DNA of 64,000 nucleotides from assembly GCF_004137255.1 (NCBI RefSeq), contig NZ_SDWT01000004.1, positions 124,001-188,000 of the forward strand. Reading direction: 5' to 3'. The notes beneath the pieces were generated by a model that did not search any database, was not told the DNA's origin, and saw only the letters and a program-made list of their open reading frames with translations. The position numbers and the translations under genes are program-made. Every line of letters begins with the position of its first letter. Position 1 is the first letter of the stretch. Shown here in pieces: positions 9,150 to 21,166 of this stretch. This stretch comes from Nocardioides oleivorans. GTDB lineage: Bacteria; Actinomycetota; Actinomycetes; Propionibacteriales; Nocardioidaceae.

Positions 9150-10261
9150 ATGAACGACCGTCTCAAGGCCCTGGCTGACGCCGGGGTGTCCATCTGGCTC
9201 GACGACCTCTCCCGCGAACGCCTCCAGACGGGCAACCTCGCCGACCTGGTCGAGAACAGCAACGTCGTCGGCGTGACGTCCAACCCGGCGATCTTCCAGG
9301 CCGCGCTGGCCGACGGCGAGCGCTACGACCCGCAGGTCCGCGAGCTCGCGGCCGCCGGTGCCGACGTCGAGAAGGCCACCCAGACCATCACCACCGACGA
9401 CGTCCGCGAGGCGTGCAAGGTGCTGCGGCCCGTCTTCGACGTGACCGACGGAGTGGACGGTCGCGTGTCGATCGAGGTCTCCCCCGGTCTGGCGCACGAC
9501 ACCGAGCAGACCGTCGCGGAGGCGGCCGAGCTCTGGCGCATCGTCGACCAGCCCAACCTGCTCATCAAGATCCCCGGGACCAAGGAGGGGTGGCCGGCCA
9601 TCACCGAGACGATCGCCGCCGGCATCTCGGTCAACGTCACGCTGATCTTCGGCCTGGAGCAGTACCGCAACGTGATGGAGGCCTACGTCGCCGGTCTGGA
9701 GAAGGCGCTGGCCAACGGCCACGCGCTCGCCGACATCCACTCGGTGGCGTCGTTCTTCGTCTCGCGCGTCGACGGCGAGATCGACAAGCGCCTCGAGGCC
9801 ACCACGGAGGGTCCCGGCACCGACCCGGCCCTGCGCGGCAAGGCGGGCGTCGCCAACGCGCGCCTGGCCTTCAAGCTCTACGAGGAGTTCTTCGCCGGCG
9901 AGCGCTGGGAGGCGCTCGAGGCCGAGGGTGCCCGCAAGCAGCGGCCCCTGTGGGCCTCGACCGGCGTGAAGAACCCCGACTACGACGACACGATGTACGT
10001 CGTCGACCTCGTCGTCGAGGACACCGTCAACACCATGCCGGAGAAGACCCTCGACGCGGTCGCCGACCACGGCGAGGTGCGCGGCGACCGGGTGCGGCCG
10101 TTCTACGACGACGCCGCGGCGCACATGCAGGCGCTGGCCGACGCGGGCATCGACTACGACGACGTGATCGAGGTGCTGCTCCAGGAGGGCGTGGAGAAGT
10201 TCCTCGTCGCGTGGGACGAGCTCCAGACCACGCTGGCCGCGTCGCTCGAGGCAGCGCGGTC

Positions 10262-10265
<4 letters not shown>
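9150..10265 (+). CDS. tal: Transaldolase
   Basis: 371-residue class I aldolase of the long actinobacterial transaldolase group, exchanging dihydroxyacetone units between sedoheptulose-7-P and glyceraldehyde-3-P. The N-terminus (SIWLDDLSRERL...VGVTSNPAIFQ) and the Schiff-base region NLLIKIPGTKEGWPAI with its catalytic Lys are intact. GGAGG lies 6 nt before ATG 9150. The stop overlaps the pgi GTG (GTGA), which indicates coupled translation in the pentose-phosphate operon. Confidence 0.96.
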
Positions 10266-11916
<1,651 letters not shown>

Positions 11917-11920
<4 letters not shown>

Positions 11921-13440
11921 CCTACACCAACCCCCTGCGCGACCCGCAGGACCGGCGGCTGCCCCGCATCGCCGGCCCGTGCGGGATGGTGCTCTTCGGC
12001 GTCACCGGTGACCTGTCGCGCAAGAAGGTCATGCCGGCGATCTACGACCTCGCCAACCGCGGTCTCCTGCCGCCCGGCTTCAGCCTCGTCGGCTTCGCGC
12101 GACGCGACTGGGCCGACCAGGACTTCGCGCAGATCGTGCACGACGCGGTCAAGGAGCACGCGCGCACGCCGTTCCGCGAGGAGGTCTGGAAGCAGCTGTC
12201 CGAGGGCTTCCGCTTCGTCCCCGGCAACTTCGACGACGACGACGCCTTCGACAACCTGCGCCGCACCGTCGAGGAGCTGGACCAGCTGCGCGGCACCGGC
12301 GGCAACATGGCGTTCTACCTCGCCATCCCGCCGGCGTTCTTCGGCACCGTCGTGGGCCAGCTCAAGGAGCACGGCCTCGCCGACCCAGGCCCCGACCAGT
12401 GGCGCCGGGTGGTGGTGGAGAAGCCGTTCGGGCACGACCTCGAGTCGGCCCGCGAGCTCAACGCGACGCTCGCCGGCGTCTTCCCGTCGGGGTCGGTCTT
12501 CCGGATCGACCACTACCTCGGCAAGGAGACGGTGCAGAACATCCTGGCGATGCGCTTCGCCAACAACATGTTCGAGCCGATCTGGAACTCCAACTACGTC
12601 GACCACGTGCAGATCACCATGGCCGAGGACATCGGCATCGGTGGCCGCGCCGGCTACTACGACGGCATCGGCGCGGCGCGCGACGTGATCCAGAACCACC
12701 TCCTCCAGCTCATGGCGCTCGTCGCGATGGAGGAGCCCATCGCGTTCGACGCCGAGAGCTTGCGGATCGAGAAGCAGAAGGTGCTCGCCTCGGCGAAGCT
12801 GCCGCAGCGCCTCGACCTGTCGACGGCTCGCGGCCAGTACACGGCCGGCTGGGCCGGCGGCGAGAAGGTCATCGGCTTCCTCGAGGAGGAGGGCATCAAG
12901 CAGACCTCCACCACCGAGACCTTCGCCGCGATAACGGTCAACGTCGACACGCGCCGCTGGGCGGGCGTCCCGTTCTACCTGCGCACCGGCAAGCGCCTGG
13001 GCCGCCGGGTCACCGAGGTCGCCGTGGTGTTCAAGAAGGCGCCCCACCTGCCGTTCACGTCCACCGCCACCGAGGACCTCACCCAGAACGCCCTCGTGAT
13101 CCGGGTCCAGCCCGACGAGGGGATGACCATGCGGTTCGGCGCGAAGGTGCCCGGCACGGCGATGGAGATCCGCGACGTCAACATGGACTTCGCCTACGGC
13201 GGCTCCTTCACCGAGGCCAGTGCCGAGGCCTACGAGCGCCTCATCCTCGACGTCCTGCTCGGCGACCCGCCGCTCTTCCCGCGGCACGAGGAGGTCGAGC
13301 TCTCCTGGAAGATCCTCGACCCGGTCATGGAGCACTGGGCGAGGAAGGGCAGGCCCGAGCCCTACGACTCCGGCACCTGGGGTCCGGAGTCGGCGGACAA
13401 GATGATGGCGCGCGACGGCCGGACCTGGAGGAGGCCCTGA
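11917..13440 (+). CDS. zwf: Glucose-6-phosphate 1-dehydrogenase
   Basis: 507-residue enzyme catalysing the first, NADPH-forming step of the oxidative pentose phosphate pathway. The Rossmann motif FGVTGDLSRKK is near residue 28 and the catalytic signature is RIDHYLGKE. Length is normal for the bacterial enzyme. The ATG overlaps the pgi stop (ATGA). OpcA, the assembly factor this enzyme needs in actinobacteria, is encoded 73 bp downstream, and lactonase after that, so the oxidative branch is complete up to 6-phosphogluconate. Confidence 0.96.
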
Positions 13441-13513
13441 TGACCTCACCCCACGCTGTTCTTCGCCTCCCCCGCTTCGCTCCTCCGCCGAACAACACCG
13501 AGGGGACCCCGAG

Positions 13514-14425
13514 ATGATCGAGCTCACCGACACCAACTCGTCGTCGATCGCGGCCGAGTTCGTCCGCTCCCGCGTCCGCGCCGGCAGCCCCGCCATGGGC
13601 ATGGTCATGACGCTGATCATCGTGGCGCCCGAGGACGACGCGGCCGAGGCGATGGAGGCCGCCAAGCGCGCCTCGCGCGAGCACCCCTCGCGGGTCCTCG
13701 GGGTGATCCTCGGCGACGGCCGTGGAGCCGCCCAGGTCAACGCCCAGGTCGGCAGTGGCGACGGCTGGGGCGGTGAGACCGCGCTGATCCGGCTCAAGGG
13801 CGAGGTGGTCAAGCACGCCGAGTCCGTCGTGCTGCCCCTGCTGCTCCCCGACTCCCCCGTGGCGATCTGGTGGCCCACGTCCGCGCCGAGCGACCCGGCG
13901 TCGGACCCGCTCGGCGCCATCGCGCAGCGGCGCATCACCGACTCCGCCGCGGTGTCCCGCGGCAAGTCCACCGCGATGCTCACCCAGTGCGAGACCTACG
14001 CGCCCGGCAACACCGACCTCAGCTGGACGCGCCTCACGCCGTGGCGGGCACTGTTGGCAGCGGCCCTCGACCAGCACCCGCTGAAGGTCACCGGCGCCAA
14101 GGTCACCGCCGAGCGCGTCAGCCCCAGCGCCGACCTGCTCGTCGCGTGGCTGGCCGACCGGCTGAAGGTGCCGGTGGACCGCGCCAACTCCGAGGGCCCC
14201 GGCATCACCGAGGTCACGATGGACACCAAGCAGGGCCCGATCCGGATCGCCCGAGGGGACGGACGCCTGGCGACCTTCACCTCGCCGAACCGCCCCGATC
14301 GCCCCGTCGCGCTCAAGCGTCGCGAGGTCCCCGCCCTGCTGGCCGAGGAGCTGCGCCGACTCGACGAGGACGACGTCTACGCCGAGGTCGCCAAGCGGCT
14401 CGTGAAGCTGCGGGGCAGGAAGTGA
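13514..14425 (+). CDS. opcA: OpcA, glucose-6-phosphate dehydrogenase assembly protein
   Basis: 303-residue actinobacterial OpcA, a non-catalytic partner that promotes oligomerisation and activity of Zwf. The family features seen are TLIIVAPEDDAAEAMEAAKR, the central LPLLLPDSPVAIWWPTSAP and the basic C-terminus ending KLRGRK. GAGGGG precedes ATG 13514 with good spacing. The stop overlaps the pgl GTG (GTGA). The 73-bp zwf-opcA gap is the only sizeable gap between tal and pgl in this operon and holds a low-complexity CTTCGC-rich stretch. Confidence 0.92.
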   Translation: MIELTDTNSSSIAAEFVRSRVRAGSPAMGMVMTLIIVAPEDDAAEAMEAAKRASREHPSRVLGVILGDGRGAAQVNAQVGSGDGWGGETALIRLKGEVVKHAESVVLPLLLPDSPVAIWWPTSAPSDPASDPLGAIAQRRITDSAAVSRGKSTAMLTQCETYAPGNTDLSWTRLTPWRALLAAALDQHPLKVTGAKVTAERVSPSADLLVAWLADRLKVPVDRANSEGPGITEVTMDTKQGPIRIARGDGRLATFTSPNRPDRPVALKRREVPALLAEELRRLDEDDVYAEVAKRLVKLRGRK

Positions 14426-15150
14426 CCGCCGCACCCGTGGTACGCCGCCACGACGACGCCGACTCGCTCGTCGGTGACGTCGCCTCCGCCCTGCTCGATC
14501 GGATCGAGGCCGCGCAGGCGCGTGGCGAGGTGCCCCACATCGGCCTCACCGGCGGCACCATCGCCGAGGCGTTGCACCGTGAGCTCGCCCGCCGGGCGCC
14601 GGACTCGTCGGTCGACTGGTCGCGCGTCGCGTTCTGGTGGGGTGACGAGCGCTTCGTGCCTGCCGACTCCCCCGACCGCAATGCCCTCCAGGCGCGTGAG
14701 GCGCTGCTCGACCACGTCCCGGTCGACCGGTCCCACGTGCACGAGGTGCCGGCCAGCGACCAGGTGGCGAGCGCCGAGGACGCGGCGTCGTCGTACAGCG
14801 CCAGCATGCGCGAGCACGGTGCCGGCTCCTTCGAGGTGCTGATGCTGGGCATCGGCCCCGACGGCCACTGCGCGTCGCTGTTTCCCGGGCACCCCGCGCT
14901 CGGCGCTCGTGACGAGATCGCCATCGCCGTCCACGACTCCCCCAAGCCGCCGCCGGACCGGGTGAGCCTCACCTTCGAGGCGATGGAGCGGTCCCGCGCG
15001 GTGTGGTTCATCGCCAGCGGCGAGGGCAAGGCCGAGGCGGTCGCGCGTGCCCTCGCGCCCGAGGGGACGATCGAGGAGACTCCCGCCCGCGGCGTCCGCG
15101 GTGAGGAGACCGTCTGGTGGCTCGACGAGGACGCGGCCTCCGCCCTCTGA
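14422..15150 (+). CDS. pgl: 6-phosphogluconolactonase
   Basis: 242-residue DevB/NagB-fold lactonase hydrolysing 6-phosphogluconolactone. Motifs: HIGLTGGTIAEALH (phosphate loop), VAFWWGDERFVP and MLGIGPDGHCASLFPG. The GTG start overlaps the opcA stop. It is the last gene of the pentose-phosphate operon; 66 bp separate it from the convergent rbpA. Actinobacterial orthologues are often annotated devB. Confidence 0.93.
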   Translation: MTAAPVVRRHDDADSLVGDVASALLDRIEAAQARGEVPHIGLTGGTIAEALHRELARRAPDSSVDWSRVAFWWGDERFVPADSPDRNALQAREALLDHVPVDRSHVHEVPASDQVASAEDAASSYSASMREHGAGSFEVLMLGIGPDGHCASLFPGHPALGARDEIAIAVHDSPKPPPDRVSLTFEAMERSRAVWFIASGEGKAEAVARALAPEGTIEETPARGVRGEETVWWLDEDAASAL

Positions 15151-15164
15151 CGTACGGTCGCTCA

Positions 15165-15222
15165 GCCTGACGTCGTGGGAATCACCGGTGCTGACCGGGG
15201 ATCCCCCGACGTCGGGTCAGAA
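15165..15222 (+). terminator. Possible bidirectional hairpin between pgl and rbpA
   Basis: CTGAC + GTCGTGGG upstream can pair with CCCCCGAC + GTCAG downstream, with one mismatch, an asymmetric bulge and a long loop. It lies between convergent genes and overlaps the rbpA stop region. There is no U-run, so this is weak support. Confidence 0.25.
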
Positions 15223-15579
15223 GATGATGTCGCCGGACTTGCGACGGCTGCGGAGCAGGGCGACTGCCTCGTCGAGGATGTCGGCCGCCTCGGTCTCGGA
15301 GCGACGCTCCTTCACGTAGGCGAGGTGCGTCTTGTAGGGCTCGATCTTGGGCGCCGGGGGCGGGTTCTCCGAGTCCAGGCTGGCCGGGAGGCCGCACTTC
15401 GGGCAGTCCCACGAGTCCGGCACGGAGGCCTCGATCGCGAAGGTGACCACCGAGCGGTGGTCGTGGCTGCAGAAGTACGTCACCGTCTGCCGGGGCGCGG
15501 CCTCGCCGCGCTCGGCCTCACCCATCGGGCCAGCCCCGACCCGACTTCCGCGGATCGCGTTTCCACCACCACCAGCCAC
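15217..15579 (-). CDS. rbpA: RbpA, RNA polymerase-binding protein
   Basis: 120-residue actinobacteria-specific transcription factor that binds principal sigma factors and RNA polymerase and stabilises open complexes. The zinc core shows CSHDH...WDCPKCG; the basic linker and C-terminal sigma-interaction domain follow in PYKTHLAYVKERRSETEAADILDEAVALLR. The N-terminus GNAIRGSRVGAGP is typical. GTG 15579 has AGGAG 8 nt upstream. SecG lies 33 bp upstream on the same strand. It marks the organism as actinobacterial. Confidence 0.95.
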   Translation of the reverse strand: MAGGGGNAIRGSRVGAGPMGEAERGEAAPRQTVTYFCSHDHRSVVTFAIEASVPDSWDCPKCGLPASLDSENPPPAPKIEPYKTHLAYVKERRSETEAADILDEAVALLRSRRKSGDIIF

Positions 15580-15612
15580 CGGGGGCTCCTTCTCAAGAGT
15601 CTCAGAGGGGAA

Positions 15613-15852
15613 TCAGTTGCCCTGGTAGGCCATGAGGAGGCCCAGGGCGATGATGCAGGCAAACCAGATGACGCCGACGCCGACCGTGAACCGGTCGAGG
15701 TTGCGCTCAGCCACCGACGATCCCCCCAGGCTGCTGGAGACGCCGCCGCCGAACATGTCGGACAGACCGCCACCTCGCCCCTTGTGGAGGAGGACCAGCA
15801 GGATCATGATCGCGCTCGCAATGACGAGCAGGATGGTGAAGAGCAGAATCAC
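15613..15852 (-). CDS. secG: SecG, preprotein translocase subunit
   Basis: 79-residue two-helix subunit of the SecYEG channel. The first helix is the N-terminal ILLFTILLVIASAIMILLVLLH, the conserved cytosolic loop is KGRGGGLSDMFGGG, and the second helix is FTVGVGVIWFACIIALGLLM. It lies 44 bp downstream of tpiA, as in many Gram-positive genomes where secG follows the gap-pgk-tpi operon. Confidence 0.95.
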   Translation of the reverse strand: MILLFTILLVIASAIMILLVLLHKGRGGGLSDMFGGGVSSSLGGSSVAERNLDRFTVGVGVIWFACIIALGLLMAYQGN

Positions 15853-15896
15853 GGTCGGAAGCCTACGTCACTCGTCGTCGAAGTCGGTGCGCGGCC

Positions 15897-16694
15897 TCAG
15901 AGGACGGGCATGTCGTAGAACCGGCAGATGCCGCCGAACTCGTCGACCTGCAGGCTCGCGCCTCCGACCAGGCAGCCGTCGACGTCGGCCTTGTCCATGA
16001 TGCCGCCCACGTTGGCCGCCTTGACGGAGCCGCCGTAGAGGATCCGGAGGCCGTCCGCGGCCCCGTCGCCGTGCACCTCGCGCACGCGCCCACGGATGGC
16101 CGCGCAGACCTCCTGGGCGTCGTCGGGGGTGGCGACCTCGCCGGTGCCGATGGCCCACACGGGCTCGTAGGCCACGACGAGACCGGCGACCTGCTCAGCG
16201 GTGAAGCCCGCGAGCGAGCCGTCGACCTGCGAGAGCGTGAAGGGCACGTGCTCGCCCGCCTGTCGTACGTCGAGTCCCTCCCCGACGCACACGATCGGGA
16301 CCATGCCGGCCGCGAGCGACTTGTGCGCCTTGGCGTTGACGAGCTCGTCGCTCTCGTTGTGGTACATCCGGCGCTCGGAGTGCCCCACGACGACGTAGGA
16401 GCAGCCGAGCTTGGACAGCATGGCCGCGGAGATCTCGCCGGTGTAGGCGCCGTTGTCGTGGACGGAGACGTCCTGCGCGCCGTAGCGGACCGAGAGCCGG
16501 TCGCCGTCGACCAGCGTCTGCACCGAGCGGATGTCGGTGAACGGCGGGACGACGACCACCTCGGCCTTGGCGTAGTCGTGGCGCTTGTCGGACAGCGTCC
16601 ACGCCAGCTTCTGCACCAGGACCACCGCTTCCTGGTGGTTGAGGTTCATCTTCCAGTTGCCCGCCATCAGCGGGGTGCGGTCGTGCTTGGCCAC
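15897..16694 (-). CDS. tpiA: Triosephosphate isomerase
   Basis: 265-residue TIM-barrel enzyme interconverting dihydroxyacetone phosphate and glyceraldehyde-3-phosphate. All catalytic motifs are present: GNWKMN (Lys), VVGHSERR (His), AYEPVWAIGTG (Glu and loop 6) and ILYGGSV. GTG 16694 lies 4 bp after the pgk stop, with GAGAGGG inside the pgk tail as ribosome-binding site. Third gene of gap-pgk-tpiA. Confidence 0.96.
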   Translation of the reverse strand: MAKHDRTPLMAGNWKMNLNHQEAVVLVQKLAWTLSDKRHDYAKAEVVVVPPFTDIRSVQTLVDGDRLSVRYGAQDVSVHDNGAYTGEISAAMLSKLGCSYVVVGHSERRMYHNESDELVNAKAHKSLAAGMVPIVCVGEGLDVRQAGEHVPFTLSQVDGSLAGFTAEQVAGLVVAYEPVWAIGTGEVATPDDAQEVCAAIRGRVREVHGDGAADGLRILYGGSVKAANVGGIMDKADVDGCLVGGASLQVDEFGGICRFYDMPVL

Positions 16695-16698
16695 GGGT

Positions 16699-17922
16699 TC
16701 AGTCCCTCTCGAGTACAGCGATGCCCGGGAGCTCCTTGCCCTCCAGGAACTCCAACGACGCGCCACCGCCGGTGGAGATGTGGCCGAACGCGGCCTCGTC
16801 GAAGCCGAGCTGGCGCACGGCCGCGGCGGAGTCGCCGCCGCCGACGACCGACAGCCCGCCCGAGGTGGTGACCTCGGTCAGGGCCTGCGCGACGGCGCGG
16901 GTGCCGTCGGCGAACGCGGCCACCTCGAAGACGCCCATCGGGCCGTTCCAGAAGACCGTGCGCGCGTCGGCCAGGGCCGCCGCGAAGGCGGCCGCCGACT
17001 CGGGCCCGATGTCGAGCCCGAGGGCGTCGGCCGGGATCTCCGAGGCGGGTACGACGACGGGCTGGGGCTCGCGGTCGCCCGACGGGAACGCCGTGTCGAC
17101 CACGACGTCCGTCGGGAGCACGATCTCCACCCCGCGGTCCGCCGCCTCGGTGAGGTAGCGGGTGCAGGTGTCGAGCTGGTCGGCCTCCAGCAGGCTCTTG
17201 CCGACCTCGTGGCCCTGGGCCTTGAGGAAGGTGAAGACCATGCCGCCACCGATGAGCAGCTTGTCGGCCTTGTCGATCAGGTTGTCGATGACGCCGAGCT
17301 TGTCGGACACCTTCGAGCCGCCCAGGACCACCACGTAGGGGCGGTCCGGGTGCTCGGTGAGCCGGCGGAGCACGTCGACCTCGGCCGCGACCAGCCCGCC
17401 CATGGCGGACGGCAGCCGCAGCGCGACGTCGTACACGCTCGCCTGCTTGCGGTGGACGACGCCGAAGCCGTCGGAGACGAACACGTCGGCCAGCTGCGCG
17501 AGCTGGTCGGCGAACGCCCCGCGGACGGCGTCGTCCTTGCTGGTCTCGCCGTCGTTGAACCGGACGTTCTCCAGGACGGCGACGTCGCCGTCCTGGAGAC
17601 CGGCGACGGTCTCGCTGGCGCTGGCACCGACGGTGTCGGTCGCGAAGGCGACCGGCTTGCCGAGCAGCTCCGAGAGCCGTGCGGCGACGGGCTCGAGGGA
17701 GTAGGTCGGGTCGGGCGAGCCGTCCGGGCGGCCGAGGTGGGCGGTGACGACCACCTTGGCCCCCGCGTCGGACAGCTCCTGGATGGTCGGCACGCTCGCG
17801 CGGATCCGACCGTCGTCGGTGATGGTGGTGCCGTCGAGGGGCACGTTCAGGTCCGAGCGGACCAGGACGCGCTTGCCGGTCAGGTCACCCAGCGAGGAGA
17901 GGCCAGCAGACGTGGTCGACAT
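16699..17922 (-). CDS. pgk: Phosphoglycerate kinase
   Basis: 407-residue monomeric kinase forming ATP from 1,3-bisphosphoglycerate. The N-domain substrate motif KRVLVRSDLNVPLDG is near residue 17 and the nucleotide domain has FWNGPMGVFEV and SVVGGGDSAAAVRQLG. It lies 3 bp downstream of the gap stop and 4 bp before tpiA, so gap-pgk-tpiA is one operon. Confidence 0.96.
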   Translation of the reverse strand: MSTTSAGLSSLGDLTGKRVLVRSDLNVPLDGTTITDDGRIRASVPTIQELSDAGAKVVVTAHLGRPDGSPDPTYSLEPVAARLSELLGKPVAFATDTVGASASETVAGLQDGDVAVLENVRFNDGETSKDDAVRGAFADQLAQLADVFVSDGFGVVHRKQASVYDVALRLPSAMGGLVAAEVDVLRRLTEHPDRPYVVVLGGSKVSDKLGVIDNLIDKADKLLIGGGMVFTFLKAQGHEVGKSLLEADQLDTCTRYLTEAADRGVEIVLPTDVVVDTAFPSGDREPQPVVVPASEIPADALGLDIGPESAAAFAAALADARTVFWNGPMGVFEVAAFADGTRAVAQALTEVTTSGGLSVVGGGDSAAAVRQLGFDEAAFGHISTGGGASLEFLEGKELPGIAVLERD

Positions 17923-17925
17923 GGA

Positions 17926-18921
<996 letters not shown>

Positions 18922-18941
18922 GACATGTCTCCTTGGTGTGG

Positions 18942-18983
18942 GGCCTTCGGTGACCCCGTTGACAGCTCTGGCCTTCGGTGACC
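18942..18983 (-). repeat. Two direct copies of a 14-bp element in the gap leader
   Basis: GGTCACCGAAGGCC occurs twice on the minus strand, at 18942-18955 and 18970-18983, 28 bp apart start to start. If transcription begins about 7 nt after the TAGGGT at 18994-18999, the copies lie near +4 and +32. This suits an operator pair or a leader element. The upstream copy is also half of the inverted repeat GGTGA/TCACC. Confidence 0.45.
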
Positions 18984-18993
18984 AGCATCACCG

Positions 18994-18999
18994 ACCCTA
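18994..18999 (-). promoter_or_regulatory. -10 box (TAGGGT) for gap-pgk-tpiA
   Basis: TAGGGT on the minus strand 72 bp upstream of the gap ATG. No good -35 is seen at 17-18 bp. Placed by motif only. Confidence 0.4.
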
Positions 19000-19132
19000 T
19001 CGGGTACGAATCAAGGCTGGACGGGTGGCCGTTCGAGGTACGGACAGGTAACTTGGATCGATCCAATCAGATACGTGAACCAGTGGGTCGCGCTGTCCAC
19101 GGACTGCGACGGGCCGGACGGGGAGCCGGGAG

Positions 19133-20119
19133 TCAGACCTCGTCGGCCAGCATCTCGGGCGTCAGCGACGCCTCGGTGTCGGGGATGCCGAGGTCCTCGG
19201 CGCGCTTGTCGGCCATCGCGAGCAGGCGGCGGATGCGCCCGGCGATCGCGTCCTTGGTGAGGACCGGGTCGTGCAGCTGGCCCAGCTCCTCGAGCGAGGC
19301 CTGCTTGTGCTCCAGGCGCAGGTTGCCCGCCTGGTGCAGGTGGTCGGGGATCTCCTCGCCGAGGATCTCCAGCGCCCGCTCCACCCGCGCACCGGCGGCG
19401 ACCGCGGCGCGGGCCGAACGACGCAGGTTGGCGTCGTCGAAGTTGGCCAGCCGGTTGGCCGTGGCGCGCACCTCGCGGCGCATCCGGCGCTCCTCCCAGG
19501 CCATGAGCGACTCGTGGGCGCCGAGGCGGGTCAGCAGGGCGCCGATGGCGTCGCCGTCGCGGATCACGACGCGGTCGACGCCGCGCACCTCGCGCGCCTT
19601 GGCCGAGATGCCGAGCCGGCGGGCGACGCCGACGATGGCGAGCGCGGCCTCGGGCCCGGGGCAGGTGATCTCCAGCGACGACGAACGGCCGGGCTCGGTG
19701 AGCGAGCCGTGGGCGAGGAAGGCGCCACGCCAGGCGGCGACCGCGTCGCAGCCACCACCGCTGACGACCGCGGGCGGCAGGCCGCGGACGGGCCGACCGC
19801 GCTGGTCGAGCAGGCCGGTCTGCCGGGCGAGGGACTCGCCGTCCTTGGTGACCCGGACGATGTAGCGGCTGCCCTTGCGGATGCCGTTGCCCTGCACCAT
19901 CACCACGTCGGACGGGTGGCCGTAGACCTCCGAGATGTCCTTGCGCAGGCGACGGGCGGCGGCCCCGGTGTCGAGCTCGGCCTCGACGACGATGCGACCG
20001 CTCACGATGTGCAGCCCGCCGGCGAAACGGAGCATCGAGGCGACCTCGGCCTTGCGGCAGCAGGTCTTGGTGATCTGGGTGGAGGCGAGCTCTGCCTTCA
20101 CCTGTGCCGTCATAGCCAT
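19133..20119 (-). CDS. whiA: WhiA, sporulation/cell-division transcription factor
   Basis: 328-residue WhiA, a Gram-positive DNA-binding protein with a degenerate homing-endonuclease (LAGLIDADG-like) N-terminal domain and a C-terminal helix-turn-helix. Family hallmarks: TAQVKAELASTQITKTCCRKAEVASMLRF (quoted start and end only: TAQVKAELA ... AEVASMLRF), SEVYGHP, and the C-terminal QLHDPVLTKDAIAGRIRRLL. In Streptomyces it acts with WhiB on septation genes; in non-sporulating actinobacteria its role is in division. ATG 20119 was chosen (ATG 20113 is possible). It belongs to the conserved uvrC-rapZ-yvcK-whiA cluster. Confidence 0.95.
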   Translation of the reverse strand: MAMTAQVKAELASTQITKTCCRKAEVASMLRFAGGLHIVSGRIVVEAELDTGAAARRLRKDISEVYGHPSDVVMVQGNGIRKGSRYIVRVTKDGESLARQTGLLDQRGRPVRGLPPAVVSGGGCDAVAAWRGAFLAHGSLTEPGRSSSLEITCPGPEAALAIVGVARRLGISAKAREVRGVDRVVIRDGDAIGALLTRLGAHESLMAWEERRMRREVRATANRLANFDDANLRRSARAAVAAGARVERALEILGEEIPDHLHQAGNLRLEHKQASLEELGQLHDPVLTKDAIAGRIRRLLAMADKRAEDLGIPDTEASLTPEMLADEV

Positions 20120-20184
20120 GAGCGGAATCCTGCCATGCGGGTCAACGACCCTCACCCCGCGAGCGCGCGGAGGTGACCTGCGAC

Positions 20185-21165
20185 TCAGCCCTCGTCGACG
20201 AGGCGGCGGAACGCCGCCGCCAGCCGGTCCGGGTCGTGCCTCGGCTCCCCCGGCACGGCGATGTCGTCGACGACCAGGCGAGCGCCCCGTCGGGCCACCG
20301 CCCGCTCGAGCCGGTCGCGCTCCTCGGCCCCGGCGAGCGCGACGGTCGAGGAGTCGACCAGCACGGCGTGGACGGTCAGGTCGGGGGCGTGCTCGAACAG
20401 GACCGCGAGGTGGTCCTCCGGTCCGAAGCCGGTCGTCTCCCCCGCCTGCGCCTCGAGGTTCAGCACCACCACGAGGCGGCCGTCGGTCTCGGCCAGCGCC
20501 CGGCGCAGTCCGGGCACCATCAGGTGCGGGATCACCGAGCTGAACCACGATCCCGGCCCGAGCACCACCAGCTCCGCGGCGAGGATCGCGTCGATCGCCT
20601 CCTGGCAGGTCGCCGGGTCCTCCGGCACGAGCGCCACGGACTCGATCTGGCCCACCGTGGTCGCGACCTCGACCTGGCCGCGCACGACGCTGACCTCGTC
20701 GGGGCGGGCGGCGTCGGCGCCGCGCACCCGGGCCGTGATGTCCATCGGGGTCGTGGCCATCGGGAGCACCCGGCCGTGGGCGCCGAGCAGCCGGCCGACC
20801 CAGTCGAGGGCGCGCACGTGGTCGCCCATCAGCTCCCAGAGCCCGACGATCAGCAGGTTGCCGACGACGTGGCCGTTCATCTCACCCTGCCCCGCGAAGC
20901 GGTGCTGGAGCACGTCGGCCCAGGTGGTGCCCCACTCGTCGTCACCGCAGAGCGCGGCGAGCGCCATCCGCAGGTCCCCCGGAGGCAGTACGCCGAACTC
21001 GCCCCGCAGCCGTCCCGACGACCCGCCGTTGTCGGCCACCGTGACGACGGCGGTCAGCTCGTCGATCGTGAGGTCGTCGTGGAGCCGGCGCAGCGCCGAC
21101 AGCGTCGCGAAGAGCCCGTGGCCGCCACCGAGCGCGACCGCGGCCTGCGCGGTCTGGCGAGCCAC
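20185..21165 (-). CDS. yvcK: YvcK/CofD-like protein (GlmR type)
   Basis: 326-residue protein of the YvcK (GlmR) branch of the CofD-like family, which controls carbon flow towards peptidoglycan precursors and binds UDP-sugars; it does not make F420. Seen: VALGGGHGLFATLSALR near the N-terminus, VVTVADNGGSSGRLRGEFG, and VLGPGSWFSSVIPHLMVPG. GTG 21165 is only one base after the rapZ stop, with GGGAG upstream. Clustered with rapZ and whiA as in most Gram-positives. Confidence 0.93.
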   Translation of the reverse strand: MARQTAQAAVALGGGHGLFATLSALRRLHDDLTIDELTAVVTVADNGGSSGRLRGEFGVLPPGDLRMALAALCGDDEWGTTWADVLQHRFAGQGEMNGHVVGNLLIVGLWELMGDHVRALDWVGRLLGAHGRVLPMATTPMDITARVRGADAARPDEVSVVRGQVEVATTVGQIESVALVPEDPATCQEAIDAILAAELVVLGPGSWFSSVIPHLMVPGLRRALAETDGRLVVVLNLEAQAGETTGFGPEDHLAVLFEHAPDLTVHAVLVDSSTVALAGAEERDRLERAVARRGARLVVDDIAVPGEPRHDPDRLAAAFRRLVDEG

Positions 21166-21166
21166 C

